Assembly: GCA_037039925.1 (NCBI GenBank)
Contig: JAXRKP010000024.1
Coordinates: 256,001 to 320,000 of the forward strand
From: Doris montereyensis
Lineage: Eukaryota; Mollusca; Gastropoda; Nudibranchia; Dorididae
Reading direction: 5' to 3'
DNA: 64,000 nt
Position numbers and translations under genes: made by a program. The notes under the pieces were generated by a model. That model ran no database searches. It was given only the letters and a program-made list of their open reading frames with translations, and had not been told where the DNA came from. Shown piece by piece: positions 21,901 to 53,700 of this stretch; the first letter of the stretch is position 1, and the number at the start of each line of letters is the position of its first letter.

Positions 21901-24900
21901 CTAAAATTGCATCCTTTACTACTGATATTCTTTGTGTACATAAGACAACATCCTGTGATGTAGTTTCCTTATTTTCTGTAACATTTGAAAAATTATATTC
22001 AACTTATACTCAAGCTCAAACTTGGCGATACCGCCATCTGTAGTGCCAATGGTAACTTGGCGTCTTAAAGGAAATGGTGTTATAAGTTATAATGACGCCT
22101 TCTTTCAGTATTACAATGAGGGAGATAATCAATATTTACTAATCAAGTAGGAAAAAAACGATCAATGACAAGACAATGTAGGCCTACTGCATGTGAAAAG
22201 GCTATTATTGTAGTGCAGTATATATGGAATTAGTAGGATCGCCCTGTCTGTTCCGTAGTCCAGAAAAAAAAAACATAGATAGAAACACCCCTAACTAAAA
22301 GGATTAGCTTAGGTTATGACTAATATGACACTGCTGTGAAACTTAATTCTTTACACTCAATTGGACCCAAGCTGTTCAATTATAACCATAACTACCACGC
22401 CAAGTTATTGTAAGGATGACGCGATCTGGGCCTATGCCGATAACACTCTTCATTTGGTTGACCTAGGCATTAGCAGTGGACGACAAGCATTGTCTCCAAA
22501 CCTTCAGTACTACTCTCATTATCATTAAGAAAAAGCTTGTGTCACGAGTGTCAATGTCGTTTTGGTAAGTGTAAGTATAAAAGCACTAAGAGAAAGACAC
22601 ACATGGCACTGATGCTTCTGTGTGTGTGTGTGTGTAATGTGCGTTTGACTAAATTCTACTTCTACCTGCTTGCATCACTTCAAGGAAGGGGTGGTGATGC
22701 ACTGTGGCTGTATAACTTATAACAAGTTTTTTACAATACAGGCATTTATGGCAAATCATTGGCAGATGGCGGTATAGCAAATTTGTTCATTGTTTTTGTA
22801 AGGTGTCAACTCTGTACAATGGTGAAAAGCTGGTGGTAAAGCGAAAATGACCGTAAAACGGGGGCGGTATAACAGAGTTTGTTTGAGTGTACTGGTATAC
22901 TAGACTTATATGATGTTTTATGAACTAAGAAAAAAAAGGAAAGTAAACTTACAGAATTTTCTTGAGATTATCAGTAACGTGTAACTCCATAATGGCTGTT
23001 GGGGTGTTGATCTGTTCTACGCTTTTAGACTGAGACTTCAAGTCAACTCTCCACGACACTTTTTGAAGCGTGTTGCCCCAAATCGTTTCTGACACAATAC
23101 TATCATGGATTTTGGTCTTGTTTGTTTTCCAAAATTTGCGTAATGCAGCTGCTTCTTCTTCTCTTAGAGCATTTTCTTTCTTCCTCATTTGAGCCGTTAG
23201 GAATGCTTCAAGTTGAGTCATATCCATATCAGCTGAAACCATGCTCTGCAAATGAAATCCATTTTGACGTGTATTCAGTTATGCAATGTAAGTGTAAGTC
23301 ACAGCTAAGAACAAAACCAGAAACTAATGCAATCAAGCGGCATCACACTTAATTATAATGCCCACAATAAAAATTTCTCTTTATCTGTCCATTTCTCTTT
23401 GTCTAACTCTCTCTCTAAGGCAACTCCTAATTAGTTTAATTACTTGGTATTTTGATTAACAATCAAAAGAAACAATAAAGTTTTAAGTCAAACAAAATCC
23501 TATTCTTCTGTAATCTATCCATCTTCAGACACTTATTCCATGATAGCTAAGAACTCATAGAGGCAAACAAGAAAAAAATATTTTACTTTTAGTTTTAGAT
23601 TTGTAGAAATTTGAAATCAGCAGAATATTATTAATTAGTAATTTAGATGCGAAAGTTGCTAGTCAATCAATATACAACAACACAAGGACAAAAGATAATA
23701 AAAAATGTTTCACTCATACAATATAATATGTACTTCACCTGAATCACTGCACTAAAAATGTTATAATTTGTTCAAATAGCAGTTAGCAGTAAAATAGTTT
23801 GTAAGTATTTATAACTTTTGTGTATCCTTAAAAGTATTTTTTGCTTCCACTTCCAGTCTATATGGAATTGCTACTCAATCTGTGGATTGCATTCATTGTG
23901 CAGGGATGAGGGAATAATAATAATAATAAATGACATTTTTATAGTACATCTACTCATTGTGGAAGTGAGCTCTAACTCTATGCACTTTACAATATAAGGT
24001 GGGTAGAGGGGTGAGAGGATTAAATCTTTTGTTGGAATCTGACATTCATAACAGAAAAGTTGCTGATTCATCACCGTATCTAGCATAATAATGATATCTA
24101 TGAGCATAGATGTACACTCAAACACTACTATAACGAATATCCTTACAACAATGAAATTAATGATATCAAGAAATAATTTCCTGGTCCGGATATTTTGCTA
24201 TATAATTTGGGGTTGTTATAACAAAATACTTCAATGGCTCATAGTTAAATAAATGCTTATTTATAGCGAAGAGATTTTCTAGTCCCAACCACCGTCATAT
24301 CCCAAGTATTTTGTATTGACTGTCTTTGACTTGATGTACATAAATGTAAGGAAGGAGTACCACTGTCAGGAAGAGCCACACTCTATCACAATCTCACATC
24401 TACTGCCATTCTTCTCTTTTGAAACAATATTATTATAATGGTATTCTCAAAATTCAACTGTCTCAAACTGTAGATCTCTACTTCGTTTTGCCAAACTTTT
24501 CATAAAATTAGACATGAAATGAAAAATAAATGAAATACATGTACTACAGCACTTAAATTACATCTAATTCTACTGCTATTCTCATCTCTTCAGCAGTTGC
24601 ATTCTTGTTGTTATCGATGATAAACCTTAACTTTTTTTTTATTTGTACAGACATTTCGAAGAGTTAGGGTCAAAGCATAGAAGAGATTTTAGAACATTTA
24701 TTCCATGATGAAATTGAAATTCTGTTTGATGAAAGCGAAAATAAAGACACCAACAGAAAAAACGAAATCATCTACATTGAGAGAAGACCATATAAACGGA
24801 GGACACGCCCACTTTACTTCAATCTGCAGTTCATAAAATACTCTTTTTACCTTCATCAAACTGGAACATTTTGATAAAAGGCCATCAAATGTCTCTTGTG

Positions 24901-25018
24901 GAACATCTGGATATACCTCTTCCTTCAAAACATCATCTGTTAATTCAGTGTTACTAAAGTATTGTCTTTTGGAAAGGCCATTCGCCAAAGCCATAAACCT
25001 CTTCGTATCATCCGCCAT
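18970..25018 (-). CDS. COMMD1: COMM domain-containing protein 1, 3 exons
   Basis: Subunit of the CCC/Commander complex in endosomal recycling; it also restrains NF-kB and supports copper transport in vertebrates (family knowledge). Exons on the minus strand: 25018-24851, 23245-22953, 19074-18970 (stop at 18972-18970). Exon 1 begins MADDTKRFMALANGLSK and includes EEVYPDVPQETFDGLL. Exon 2 has SADMDMTQLEAFLTAQ and KFWKTNKTKIHDS, then the COMM domain core SWRVDLKSQSK. Exon 3 has VVRFELDEEKVNEM. The total is ~188 residues against 190 in human. I prefer the ATG at 25018 because it gives a human-like N-terminus. Exon 2 ends in phase 2 while exon 3 needs phase 0; one extra A in the minus-strand A4 run (22960-22957) would give KKNS then EAEVVRF and restore the frame. 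Confidence 0.93.
19340..20380. mobile_element. 1.04-kb TIR element, TA target site (family P1)
   Basis: Left end CAGTAGTCGCTGGATAAACG preceded by TA; the right end is its inverted match (TTTATCCAGCGACTACTG), followed by TA. It lies in COMMD1 intron 2. No transposase frame is present. TA duplication and CAGT termini suggest a Tc1/mariner-pogo-type nonautonomous element. A second copy lies inverted at 46436. Confidence 0.8.
20455..20756. repeat. S4 interspersed repeat
   Basis: Shares long blocks with 36385-36715: AATGCAGGCTCACCGACT, CCCCAGCAG, TTCAAAGTC, AAGATCTTTCTCTACCTA, GCTGGGTACTCATTCAC and GAGGAAAGCAGAGTGAAG, then CCTTTCCTAA. The last part resembles the inverted S2 head, so it may be a minus-strand tRNA-derived SINE. 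Confidence 0.7.
20757..22008. other. AT-rich COMMD1 intron, nothing recognised
   Basis: About 1.25 kb of AT-rich sequence in COMMD1 intron 2. I see only a short local duplication (ATTTCGTTAAAATGAGTAAGG at about 21100-21145), and no gene or named repeat. Confidence 0.5.
22009..22889. mobile_element. 881-bp TIR element, TA target site
   Basis: Left CTCAAGCTCAAAC and GCGATACCGCC; inverted right CACTCAAACAAAC and GTTATACCGCC. TA adjoins both ends (22007-22008 and 22890-22891). No transposase frame; a nonautonomous Tc1/mariner-type element is the likely class. Confidence 0.6.
23246..24850. other. COMMD1 intron 1, nothing recognised
   Basis: AT-rich intron with a short (AATAAT)n stretch near 23915. 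Around 24125-24235 two inverted TATAAC/GTTATA segments flank ~110 bp and could be a small MITE. No gene is seen. Confidence 0.5.
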
Positions 25019-25286
25019 TTTGATGGTCATGTGCCCAGTGCCTGGCAAAAGTAAAATATCTCCAATGATTAAAGAGGTCTTATTATTGACTTGCCAAATT
25101 TATAAATAATCAATGTCGAGGCATATCGGCGTATGATTTAAAAATCGTATCCACAGAAGCCCCTTGCACGCCGCAACGGTCATCTTCATTTTATTGTTGT
25201 AGATCTGGACTACTATTTCTATGGCTTCATTATAACCTCCTTGGACGTTGGCCCAGTCAATCATACGCTTTGAATTACCGGTAAAC
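25019..25286. promoter_or_regulatory. probable bidirectional promoter of COMMD1 and INTS7
   Basis: Only 268 bp separate the COMMD1 ATG (minus) from the INTS7 ATG (plus), so both 5' UTRs and the promoter must lie here unless non-coding first exons exist. No clear TATA box is seen at either expected position. The assignment rests on head-to-head geometry alone. Confidence 0.6.
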
Positions 25287-45008
<19,722 letters not shown>

Positions 45009-45072
45009 TACGTTAGTACGTACACCTGGCTGGTGATTTCTATCCCAACAGACGCTAAAATATTAGTGCATT

Positions 45073-45082
45073 AATAAATAAA
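45073..45082 (+). promoter_or_regulatory. candidate INTS7 polyadenylation signal
   Basis: Two overlapping AATAAA hexamers 65 bp after the INTS7 stop codon. Further AATAAA-type hexamers downstream (for example near 45720 and 45885) could serve longer transcripts. Confidence 0.5.
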
Positions 45083-45099
45083 CTTCCACATGACACTTG

Positions 45100-45245
45100 G
45101 AGAAGGAGTACAGAAAAGGGCCATAAGGGTAAGAGACTGGATGTCAGCTGGAATGAGCTAAGAGAGATCTCCTAGGAGAAAACAAGTTGTAAATCTCTTG
45201 CCTGTGGCCTATACTCTGGTAGGGGTGAAAGGCAATGATGATGAA
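45100..45245 (+). repeat. possible LINE 3'-end fragment
   Basis: A short coding-like stretch (RLDVSWNELRE, then a Lys/Cys-rich run and GRGERQ) ending in GATGATGAA. This resembles the 3' end of RTE/CR1-type LINEs. It is short and the match is weak. Confidence 0.35.
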
Positions 45246-46435
45246 TATGACATTACTTTGAAATTGATTTCTGTCCCAATAGTCAAACATGGTACATTAA
45301 TACATAATTTTGGGCAGTGATTTCCGTCTCAACATATTTATTTTTTTCTCAAAATACTTCTTACAGGCATACTGGTCCAAAAGAGACTTTACCAGACCTT
45401 CTGTTGTGTGGAATTCTCAGACCAAGACTTCTCTATAAGCTTCACTCTAAATTTAAGATAGTGTTTTACAATAATGACCAAAGGTACACAAAAGTCGCCC
45501 GCCATTTTCAAAAAAAAATTAGAGGATTGGTTGAGGGGACATCTTACTTAAACAATGTTATTGACTTGAACATGTGAAATGGAGAAGCTGGTTTTGACTC
45601 ACTCATAATGGGAAATCAGCTTTGAATTTTACTTGGCATTAGTTATTACACTGATTGTATCAATGCAAGTGCAACCAGGAGGTGTATAAATATTTTTTTG
45701 CCTCAGTGGAAAGTACATAAAATAAAATGTGTCAATGAAGTAGCTCTAGGTGACATCGATTGTTGTTTATGAAGATGCATACATTATGTATATAATACTG
45801 CCCATTAACTTTGTTTTCTTTATGTAAATCTGGTGATTTCATCATTCATTTATTTTGTCAAATCTCAAATATGCTATTATGATACAAAATAAATATGACA
45901 AATATGACTTCCTATTGTTTGAGAGGTTAATGTTTCTAAGAAAAACAGTTTGCAAATGATTCGTATGATTCTTCTTAATGTTGAGGTGACAAGTATTGGA
46001 ATGGTTGAGTGTTAGGTGAAAATAAATGCTCTGAGATCATAGAACCCTGCTTTTATTCTTGAATAATCCAGTTCAGGAAAATTAAAACCCAAGAATGTTT
46101 TGGGTGAGAATATAATCTTGGAATTATTCAACTGCTTTAAGAATTAAGCAATTATTGAGAATATGAATATCATTATCAATTACTCAGGGAACAACCTCAA
46201 TTAGTGCTTATGTAATTAATGATGAAAGTGAATATTAAGTTGTTCTATTGAAAAACGAATCCAAAACCCAAATGTAAGACTGAACTTCAAAATAGCTCTT
46301 GCTCTTATGAATTATCATGATGGATACCACTATTGATTTCATGATCACATTGGCTCCTCAATCTCAATGTTGAATACAAGATATGCAACCACTGTAATTT
46401 TAAAGGAAGGTCTATGTGAAATAAATATCACAATA

Positions 46436-47275
46436 CAGTAGTCGCTGGATAAACGCACACTTCATAAAAGCACACTCTGCATAAACACACGCTCTCCTCT
46501 GTTGACCGATTTTTTACTATATAATAACAGTGTGTAAAGACACAGTCGACGTGTATAAAGACATGCTTTTTCATACCTATTCATTAGAGGCCTTAAAATG
46601 AGTTTTTTGTTGAGCTTTTTGTCAGAAATAACAATAACATGAGAAGAGATGGCATATTTTAGCGAGCAATGCTAGGTCTAGGGCAAACGTGTCATTATTG
46701 TCAGTCTTTTTCCATGTCTAGCCTCATTGTCTGTCCGAGTCCAAGCATTTAACCCAGACGAATGTGTCAGACAGTCTTATGTCATGTCTGGCCTACACTG
46801 TCAATCCTGCTCCTCCTAGTGTCCTAGTCTCTGATTTCTCGATGTTCAAAGTCAAAGGTTGTCTGTCCAGACATTATTCTGTGGAACACAAATTTATTGA
46901 TCGGCAGATGCGTTATGATTGGCTGTGGCAGTGAGCAGAGAATTCATGCAATGGAATAGACTACGATCGGTGACAGTGACAGGTGATGCACACACTCACT
47001 GAAAGAGAGTGAGGGTGGGGCTTAATGTTCACAGACCATGAGTGATTGGCTCTTGAGGTCGAGTGTATGTAGTTAGAGGGGGGTTGTTTTGAGTATGAAA
47101 ATTATTGATAGATCTAGATCTACCTTTGCACAGTTTCTTCTTTCACAAAGTTGAGAACCACAGCATTATCTTCCGAAAATTTGTATGACTTCTGATCTGC
47201 TTTCTGAGATGGCAAATTAAAAAAACAATAAAAACCCAGAGAAAACAAAAGTGAACAAGCAATCATTTACACACC

Positions 47276-47280
<5 letters not shown>
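46436..47280. mobile_element. P1 TIR element, truncated second copy
   Basis: Starts TA then CAGTAGTCGCTGGATAAACG as at 19340. Its interior matches that element read from its right end (TGTTGACCGATTTTTTACTA, TTATGTCATGTCTGGCC). It stops near TTTACACACCAACA, before the other terminus, and is replaced by the G tract at 47281. Confidence 0.75.

Positions 47281-47316
<36 letters not shown>
47281..47316. repeat. 36-base poly-G tract
   Basis: Uninterrupted run of 36 G at the boundary between the truncated P1 element and a TTAA-family element. A related element (57814-58836) has GGGGGCC at the equivalent end, so the tract may be an expanded terminal G run. Confidence 0.97.
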
Positions 47317-47317
<1 letters not shown>

Positions 47318-47954
47318 GCCTCCTGACATGATTTTTTTTAGCTTGGATTTTTGCTTTTAGTATGAGTAACTCAAAATATATTTATCCTATATCGTTTGTA
47401 GCGTCCTTCGTTGCCATGGAAACGGTTGCCATCTTGGATTTTGACCAAATTTTCAACATCTATCTCCTAATTTAGTTGTGAATAAAATCACTCAAAACCT
47501 GTGCAGATCGTTTTTTCCATTCAATATCTAAAGATTGACATCAGATTTTTAGAAATATTGGATAGTTTTTATTTATATGAATGTTTGAAAATATTATATA
47601 TCGTGTATTTACAAAAATGACATTTTTATAACAAAAAAAAAAATTCTCACACGGTGAGATACAAATCAGTCTGTAAATGACGGAGAAAGAATTTTAGTGT
47701 GAAAAAAAAACATTTTGAGAAAAATGCCAAGAAATGAAAAGAAAATAACATAAAGCAAACATTTCAGATGGGTTACCCTTCTTGTAGCAGCCTCCTTACT
47801 CTTTCAACAGTCTCTGGCATTGTTACTAATGTGAAGAGAATTATAAATTTAGGTTTATATGTGCATTGCTGTGAAAACATGTCAAAATGACCAGTTGTTT
47901 GGTTTTTTCCTCTATTTCTACACTTGTGCGCATGTTTACATGCAACATGTGTGT

Positions 47955-48095
47955 GTGTGCGGTTGATGAGCACTGCTGGTAGGTCCTATTTTTCTTTTCC
48001 TTTTTTCCCCCTTATCTTTCATCTCGCTGTTTCCTCTAAATTCACCCTGAGGTCACTGCAATGGTGGACGGGTAAATTTCAATGAAACAAACCAG
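47955..48095 (+). repeat. S1 repeat, nested
   Basis: TGCGGTTGATGAGCACTGC, TGGTAGGTCCTATTTTTC, TATCTTTCATCTCGCTGTTT, CACCCTGAGGTCACTGCAATG and GACGGGTAAATTTCAATG, ending AAACAAACC. It is inserted in the TTAA-family element. Confidence 0.8.
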
Positions 48096-48216
48096 CAACA
48101 CGTGTCTTTCACCTCTTTCGTCACTCAGCGCTGGGCCAAATCGGTGTGCAGTGTTCGCGAAAGTCAATTGAAATAACTGGTGCTGTCACATTGACGATTA
48201 GCCGCCACTAGAGGGG

Positions 48217-48656
48217 TTTTCAGTGCCATCTGCTCAGCCAGTGTTAGGGTAATTTACGTCAAAATTTTTACTGTTTTTACCTACCTTCGCCTATAAAATA
48301 TTTTGTTACAAAAAAATATACGTCATATGGATATTTTTCTGCCGTAAACTTGTAGATAAATGATCGTTCTACCCAAATATGCAAAGAACAGAAAGTCAAC
48401 ATTTTGGTCCCAATTTCGCCAAACCAGGTGGCAGCCCAGGTTTTCAGTGCTACCTGCTCAGCCAGTGTTAGGGTAATTTACGTAAAAATTTGGACTTTTT
48501 ACCTACGCTCGCCTACAAAATATTTTGTTACAAAAAAATATACGTCATATGGATATTTTTCTGCCATAAACTTGTAAATAAATGATCGTTCTACCCAAGT
48601 ATGCGAAGAACAGAAAGTCAACATTTTGGTCCCAAATTCGCCAAACCAGGTGGCAG
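48217..48656. repeat. 224-bp tandem duplication
   Basis: TTTTCAGTGCCATCTGCTCA at 48217 recurs at 48441 with few differences, through ACCAGGTGGCAG. The element 57814-58836 has one copy, so the duplication is specific to this element. Confidence 0.9.
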
Positions 48657-48859
48657 CTCTGCCTAAAACTAAAACCCTTGAAACAACTACATGTACTATT
48701 TATCAATGTGACTATGAGTATAAATTATAAAAGAATGTAGCCACTCCTGAAAATCAACCAGTATACAACTGCTTTATGAATACTATCATAAAAGAACAAA
48801 ACCACAAACAGACTCAAAATACAGTCAATTTACCAAGCAGTCTTGCTGGAAGAGTTTAA

Positions 48860-49595
48860 GGGGGCGTCCGGGTGAGCTGTAACAGCGTTTAGTAGAGTCT
48901 TGGGCTCATAATACCCATTTTCCAAATCCACTCTAGAATGCTACTTCAACATCTTTAGAATCGAGTACATCAGTTGATTTTTTTATATAAAGCCTGAAAA
49001 GGTACTTATTCTATGGCCAATTTTGATATGGCTGTATCATTCTGAAGAAAGTTGAATTTTCAAACCCGTTTTTCTCAAAAGATGTGATTTCTAGCATACA
49101 ACGTTTTTAAAATCTTAAAATCTCAGAAAGTATTCATGCCAGAGTGTTGAAATTTGGTACACAGCTAGACTAGTATTTGTTATTGGGAACTAGAGATTTT
49201 CACTGGTTTATTTTGATTTTCACATCTTTTGTGCACCTTTAAAATCAAAATATTACAAAATTTATCAATAGTTATATTTTAATAAAATACTGATTTTTTT
49301 AAGCACATTTAAAAACAGCTGAGATAAATTAAATATGTCTTACTCCTTTTTTAAGGGTTTAAAGAATATGTCTGAAAAAGAATTTCGTTGCTAGCCCATA
49401 TACTTTTTGAGATTTTAAGATTTTAAATTTCGGCATCAAAATTCAACATGGCCGCCGTTACCATGGCAACCGAATAATTTTCCAAAAATTTTTACATTTA
49501 CATAGTAACTTAGATGCAAGCAACACATTGGCAGGAAAAAAATTAGCCAAAAATGCATTAGGCGAAAAAAAGTGAAAATTCAGTAGGACGCCCCC
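48860..49595. mobile_element. 736-bp TTAA MITE
   Basis: TTAA (48856-48859) then GGGGGCGTCC; the right end is GGACGCCCCC then TTAA (49596-49599). Perfect 10-bp inverted termini and TTAA duplication. The interior is AT-rich, with the X-box core at 49457-49470. No ORF. Confidence 0.85.
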
Positions 49596-49784
49596 TTAAT
49601 ACAAAACATCATACAAGATAGAATTGTGCTCTGCGTTTGTCGCATTGGAATTTACTCCATCCATTGTGTGCAGATCTCTACATAAATTTAGAGGAAAGAG
49701 CAAGACAAAATACAATTTTGCCAAAGAACACAAATAGGACCTAAACCAGTGCTGCACTGCAAACCTACAGCTAAAAAAAACGTA

Positions 49785-49890
49785 TTTATACACCTTTTTT
49801 TTAGATTGTACGCCTTCTTTTTTTAGATTGTATAATATTTACTTGAGATTGTATGCCCTTTTTCTTTTAGATTGTACGCCTTTTTAAACT
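49785..49890. repeat. short TTTTAGATTGTACGCC repeats
   Basis: Four imperfect copies of TTTTAGATTGTAYGCC within ~100 bp, separated by T-rich spacers. Confidence 0.7.
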
Positions 49891-50188
49891 GCTTCTTTTT
49901 TTTTTGTTTCTCTTGTCCACATTAAGTTTTGTTAGCATTTTCAAATTGCACACTTTATTTTCCAAATCTTCCTCTTTTTGACAAGCAATCTCCCACTTTT
50001 TCTTTCTGCTCATGGGGTTTGGCAGCTCTGCTTAAACTAGTACAGTAATTTGTAAACCTCAGATTCAATAAACTCGCCACAACCATCCTGAACCCGAGGT
50101 CTTGTTGAATCTGAGGTGTCTCTACGGTGGCTTGAATATTTAATTGCTACATGTACTAATCAATGACATTGTTTTAAGTTAGCTAGAT

Positions 50189-50400
50189 TTAGCTCAGGAA
50201 TTGTACTTTTTGTAGGGTAGTTTTTGTGGTTCTCCATATTTCTGAGCCATATGTTAGCATAGCACTGACTTGACATTTGAGTTGAATATCCTTAGTTTGA
50301 TTCTTTCTGATAAACTCTTGCTGGACCATACCTTGTTGAGACTTAAAAATGCTTGTCGTGCCTTTTGTATCCTGGTTTGACATCTTCTTTCACACCTCCC
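50189..50400 (-). pseudogene. LINE reverse-transcriptase fragment
   Basis: The minus-strand frame reads KCQVSAMLTYGSEIWRTTKT then TLQKVQ, the segment of non-LTR RTs just after the catalytic core (VLLYGSETWRTTK-like). It is about 65 codons and truncated at both ends. Flanking sequence at 50050-50130 (ACCTCAGATTCAA, and inverted TTGAATCTGAGGT) matches the ends of the element at 11150-12522. Confidence 0.65.
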
Positions 50401-50709
50401 TTGCCATCAAAATTTTTTCATATTTTTCGATGGTTCTCCTTTTAGGGTTATTGGCAGAATGTTGAAGGTTTTGCAGTTGCAAGAGCCTTGGTTTTTGGAC
50501 TAGTTCTCTAGTGTGAAGATAATGGGTATATCTACTATGATTGATAGCACACTTTAAATTGATGGCAATAGATGATAGAGGAGTGAAAGAAACACAGACA
50601 AACAAACATCCCCTCAAAGTTGAAAGCTTCTCATTCATTTGTCAAGTTTCACATTTATAAGACCAATATCACTCAGTCGATGCAAATGAGAAATGATAGC
50701 CACAAGACG

Positions 50710-53700
50710 GTCGTTAAAAGTTCAAAGATTTTATTATAATCCAATACACAATGCAAGTTTAAACATTTCTGGAAGAAAAAAAACCCTGAAAAAAATGAGG
50801 ACAAGACAAAATTTGGCATGACATGTCATTGGCATAATAAATAAATTGAAAATGTGAGAGAGATAATACACACACATGTAAATGTAATTGTGTGTGTGAA
50901 ACTAGATACCAAACCTGCAGGGGAAGGGGGTAAAGAAAAAAACAAAAACACTGAAAATGAAAATATCCTCAAATTCAAAAAATATCATTATTCATCAAAA
51001 CGGTTGGTGCTACCTCTAGGCCTTTGTCGGCATACACTAACTTCAAAAGAAAAACAAAATGAGGGAGGTAAAAAAAAAAAAGTCCAATCATAAAAGTAAA
51101 AGCAAAAGTTGAAGAGAGGGGGACTCTGAAACAACAACAAAAAGCGATACACACAACATGTAAAACTGCGCGAACTTTGTACCATATATTAGACAAATAA
51201 ATCACAAGTTGATGGTGATGTGAAATAATGGGCCTATTCTACATCTGTAAATTATCATGTCATTTTCTCATACAAGAAAAAGGATTCTCCAGCACCAATA
51301 TTCCACTGGTCATCATCAAAAACTCTTTACACAAAGAAGGAAAGAAAGGACTTTCAACGTATACAACAAAAAATAAATTAACAATGAAGGAAACCCTATC
51401 AAACTATGACATCATACACTATATTCCAGGAGAGGGCATTATTCTCAAGGCTATACAAAGAAAAAGCTGGCTTGCTCCTTTTCAATCACAATCCCTGCTC
51501 CCATCTCGCGCCTTTTAATTTCATCTTACCCAAACACATAACACAGGCACACATGAAGCATAATATTGTAATCACAATGATAATGTCAATGGTTGAGCTG
51601 CCACTAGTGTACATCGTATATATATATATATCGTCGATGAAAATGAAACTGTCTACACACGTAAGTCAAGGATGTAAGGAATATGGAAAGTTGTCCTTCA
51701 CAAGATCAAATGAACGCTTCTTTTGTGTCTTTATAAATATTGGAGGTCTTGATGCAATAGATTAGAAAGCCTCTAGTTACGCACATGATCTTAATGCAGT
51801 TTTCGCTTTTCTTCTCGTTCCCACTTTGAAATCTTTAACTTTGTAAGTCAAGACAAGATATCCATTGAAAATAATTGCACAGGATTCTTGATTCACATTC
51901 ATATTGAGCCAATGTACTCTGGGACATAACAAGTATGTTCCCTGTCAAGAACTCTTTTTCCTTTGTCACACGAAGATGTCACATGGTCCTCAAATCTAAA
52001 TCACTGACCCTTCAACTCCAACAAAATCTGACAGCCCAGAGTGTTTGACTAATGTGCACTGCACTGTATCCAAAGGAGTTGTCCCTGAGTGTTTCAGAGA
52101 GTGCTGAATCCAAGTAACAATTTGAATGAAGCAGATTAAATTAACAACATGAAGAAGGGAGGTAATAAATAAGGAAGTCAAATAACAGTGATGCATTGCT
52201 ATCTGAACAATTTCATGATTAGAAAAACAACACAATAAATAAAAAGATGGTTGAGAGATAGAAGAGATTTCTTCACAGTCACACATCAATGTCAATTTTT
52301 TTAAAGGACATTAAAAACAAAAACAACAGCTTATCTTTTCACTCTCATATAAAAAGAAATTTTTCATAAATGACAGATCAAGAAAAGAAAACACATGCCA
52401 TGTCACCTTTTAATACAATTCTATCTATTTATAATCTTTTTATACCCTTCTCAGGGATTGTGGTGGATATCATAAAGTACACCGTTTTTTCTCTTTCTTT
52501 TGACAAGTAAATAGAACTTCAAGTTCCCTAATGCTGTCCAGTAAAAACGATTTTATAGCTAGTGAGAAGAAACAAAAATAGGGGGGGGGGGGGGGGAAAT
52601 CTTTTAAGTGCGTCCTGAAAACGAAAAGTAAGACACACCACACACTCATTTCCATGAGAACTTACATCTTCTCTTAACATATTAAACATCTTTTACACTT
52701 CAATCATTTTGATTAATTTTTCTTTCTTCCTACACACAACCAAATCCAGTTCTTGCAATTGTTGCTAAGAGGACAACGTGAGATATATTCCTAACTGTTT
52801 ATTTAATACATCATGAAATCATTGCTAAATTTCATCATCCATCAAAGTTGAAAGTTTTTTCTTCAAATTACATTAAATTTCTTTTAACCTCTTTTATCAG
52901 TTAAAAGAAAATAAAGTGAAGTTTCCCACATTGTTGAACCCTTTATTTTTTATGGAAATTACATTAAAAGATTACAACATCCATCATTCATCTATATGTA
53001 TGAGAGTGCACGTGTTGACATATATTTACAAGAGCATTGTGCTTTGTTCCTACAAGAAAAATTATGTATCTGTGCGGAAAAAGCTCTTTTCATAGTTCCC
53101 TGACTTGGCATCAATATACTTATCAACAACTTACTTTAAAGTAAAGTATAGGACTGACATGAAACATATAAAAACGTGTTATCTTTTGTCTCCCTTGATT
53201 TCCAGAATTAACAGAAAGAAAAAATTCTCAAGGACATTAACTCCCAAATATTTCCACGACTGAGATTTCGATCCTCGATGACACTTACGTAACTTATGCG
53301 GCTGTTTTTTAACTTTAAAAAAAATCATTTTGTTCATTTGTCACAAAAAAAATGGAAAATCCCTTCTAAAAATGTATATCTGTAGAAAAATATGTTTATT
53401 TTTAACAGAAATTACCAAATTATGAGCATTTTACTTTGATGAGTATGAGTCACTTTCCTGTCAGCAGCCATCTTGATTTCCTACGTAAACAAAAAAAACT
53501 CAATCTACAAAACTTGAGTAGAATAATGTAGGAGAAATCTATATTTTGTTCAATGCAATGCTTCGTCTCATACACAATTCATGGAAATGTAGATCTATCC
53601 TTTCAAGTTCACTCATTTCATGGCTAGATCTAAAGTCCAGATGCAGGTCTACATATAGCTATTGTTTACTTGACATGATAATAGCATTTTGACGCTAATA

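Larger units (their letters stand above)
47317..48660. mobile_element. TTAA-family element with internal duplication and nested S1
   Basis: Matches the inverted element 57814-58836: TGAGTAACTCAAAATATA, GTAGCGTCCTTCG, TGAATAAAATCACTCAAAAC, CATATGGATATTTTTCTGCC and AAGTCAACATTTTGGTCCC. It carries the X-box-like core (47410-47423), a short minus-strand ORF starting PETVERVRRLLQEG after Met (about 47773-47820), an S1 copy (47955-48095) and a 224-bp tandem duplication (48217-48656). The right-hand boundary is uncertain. Confidence 0.7.
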
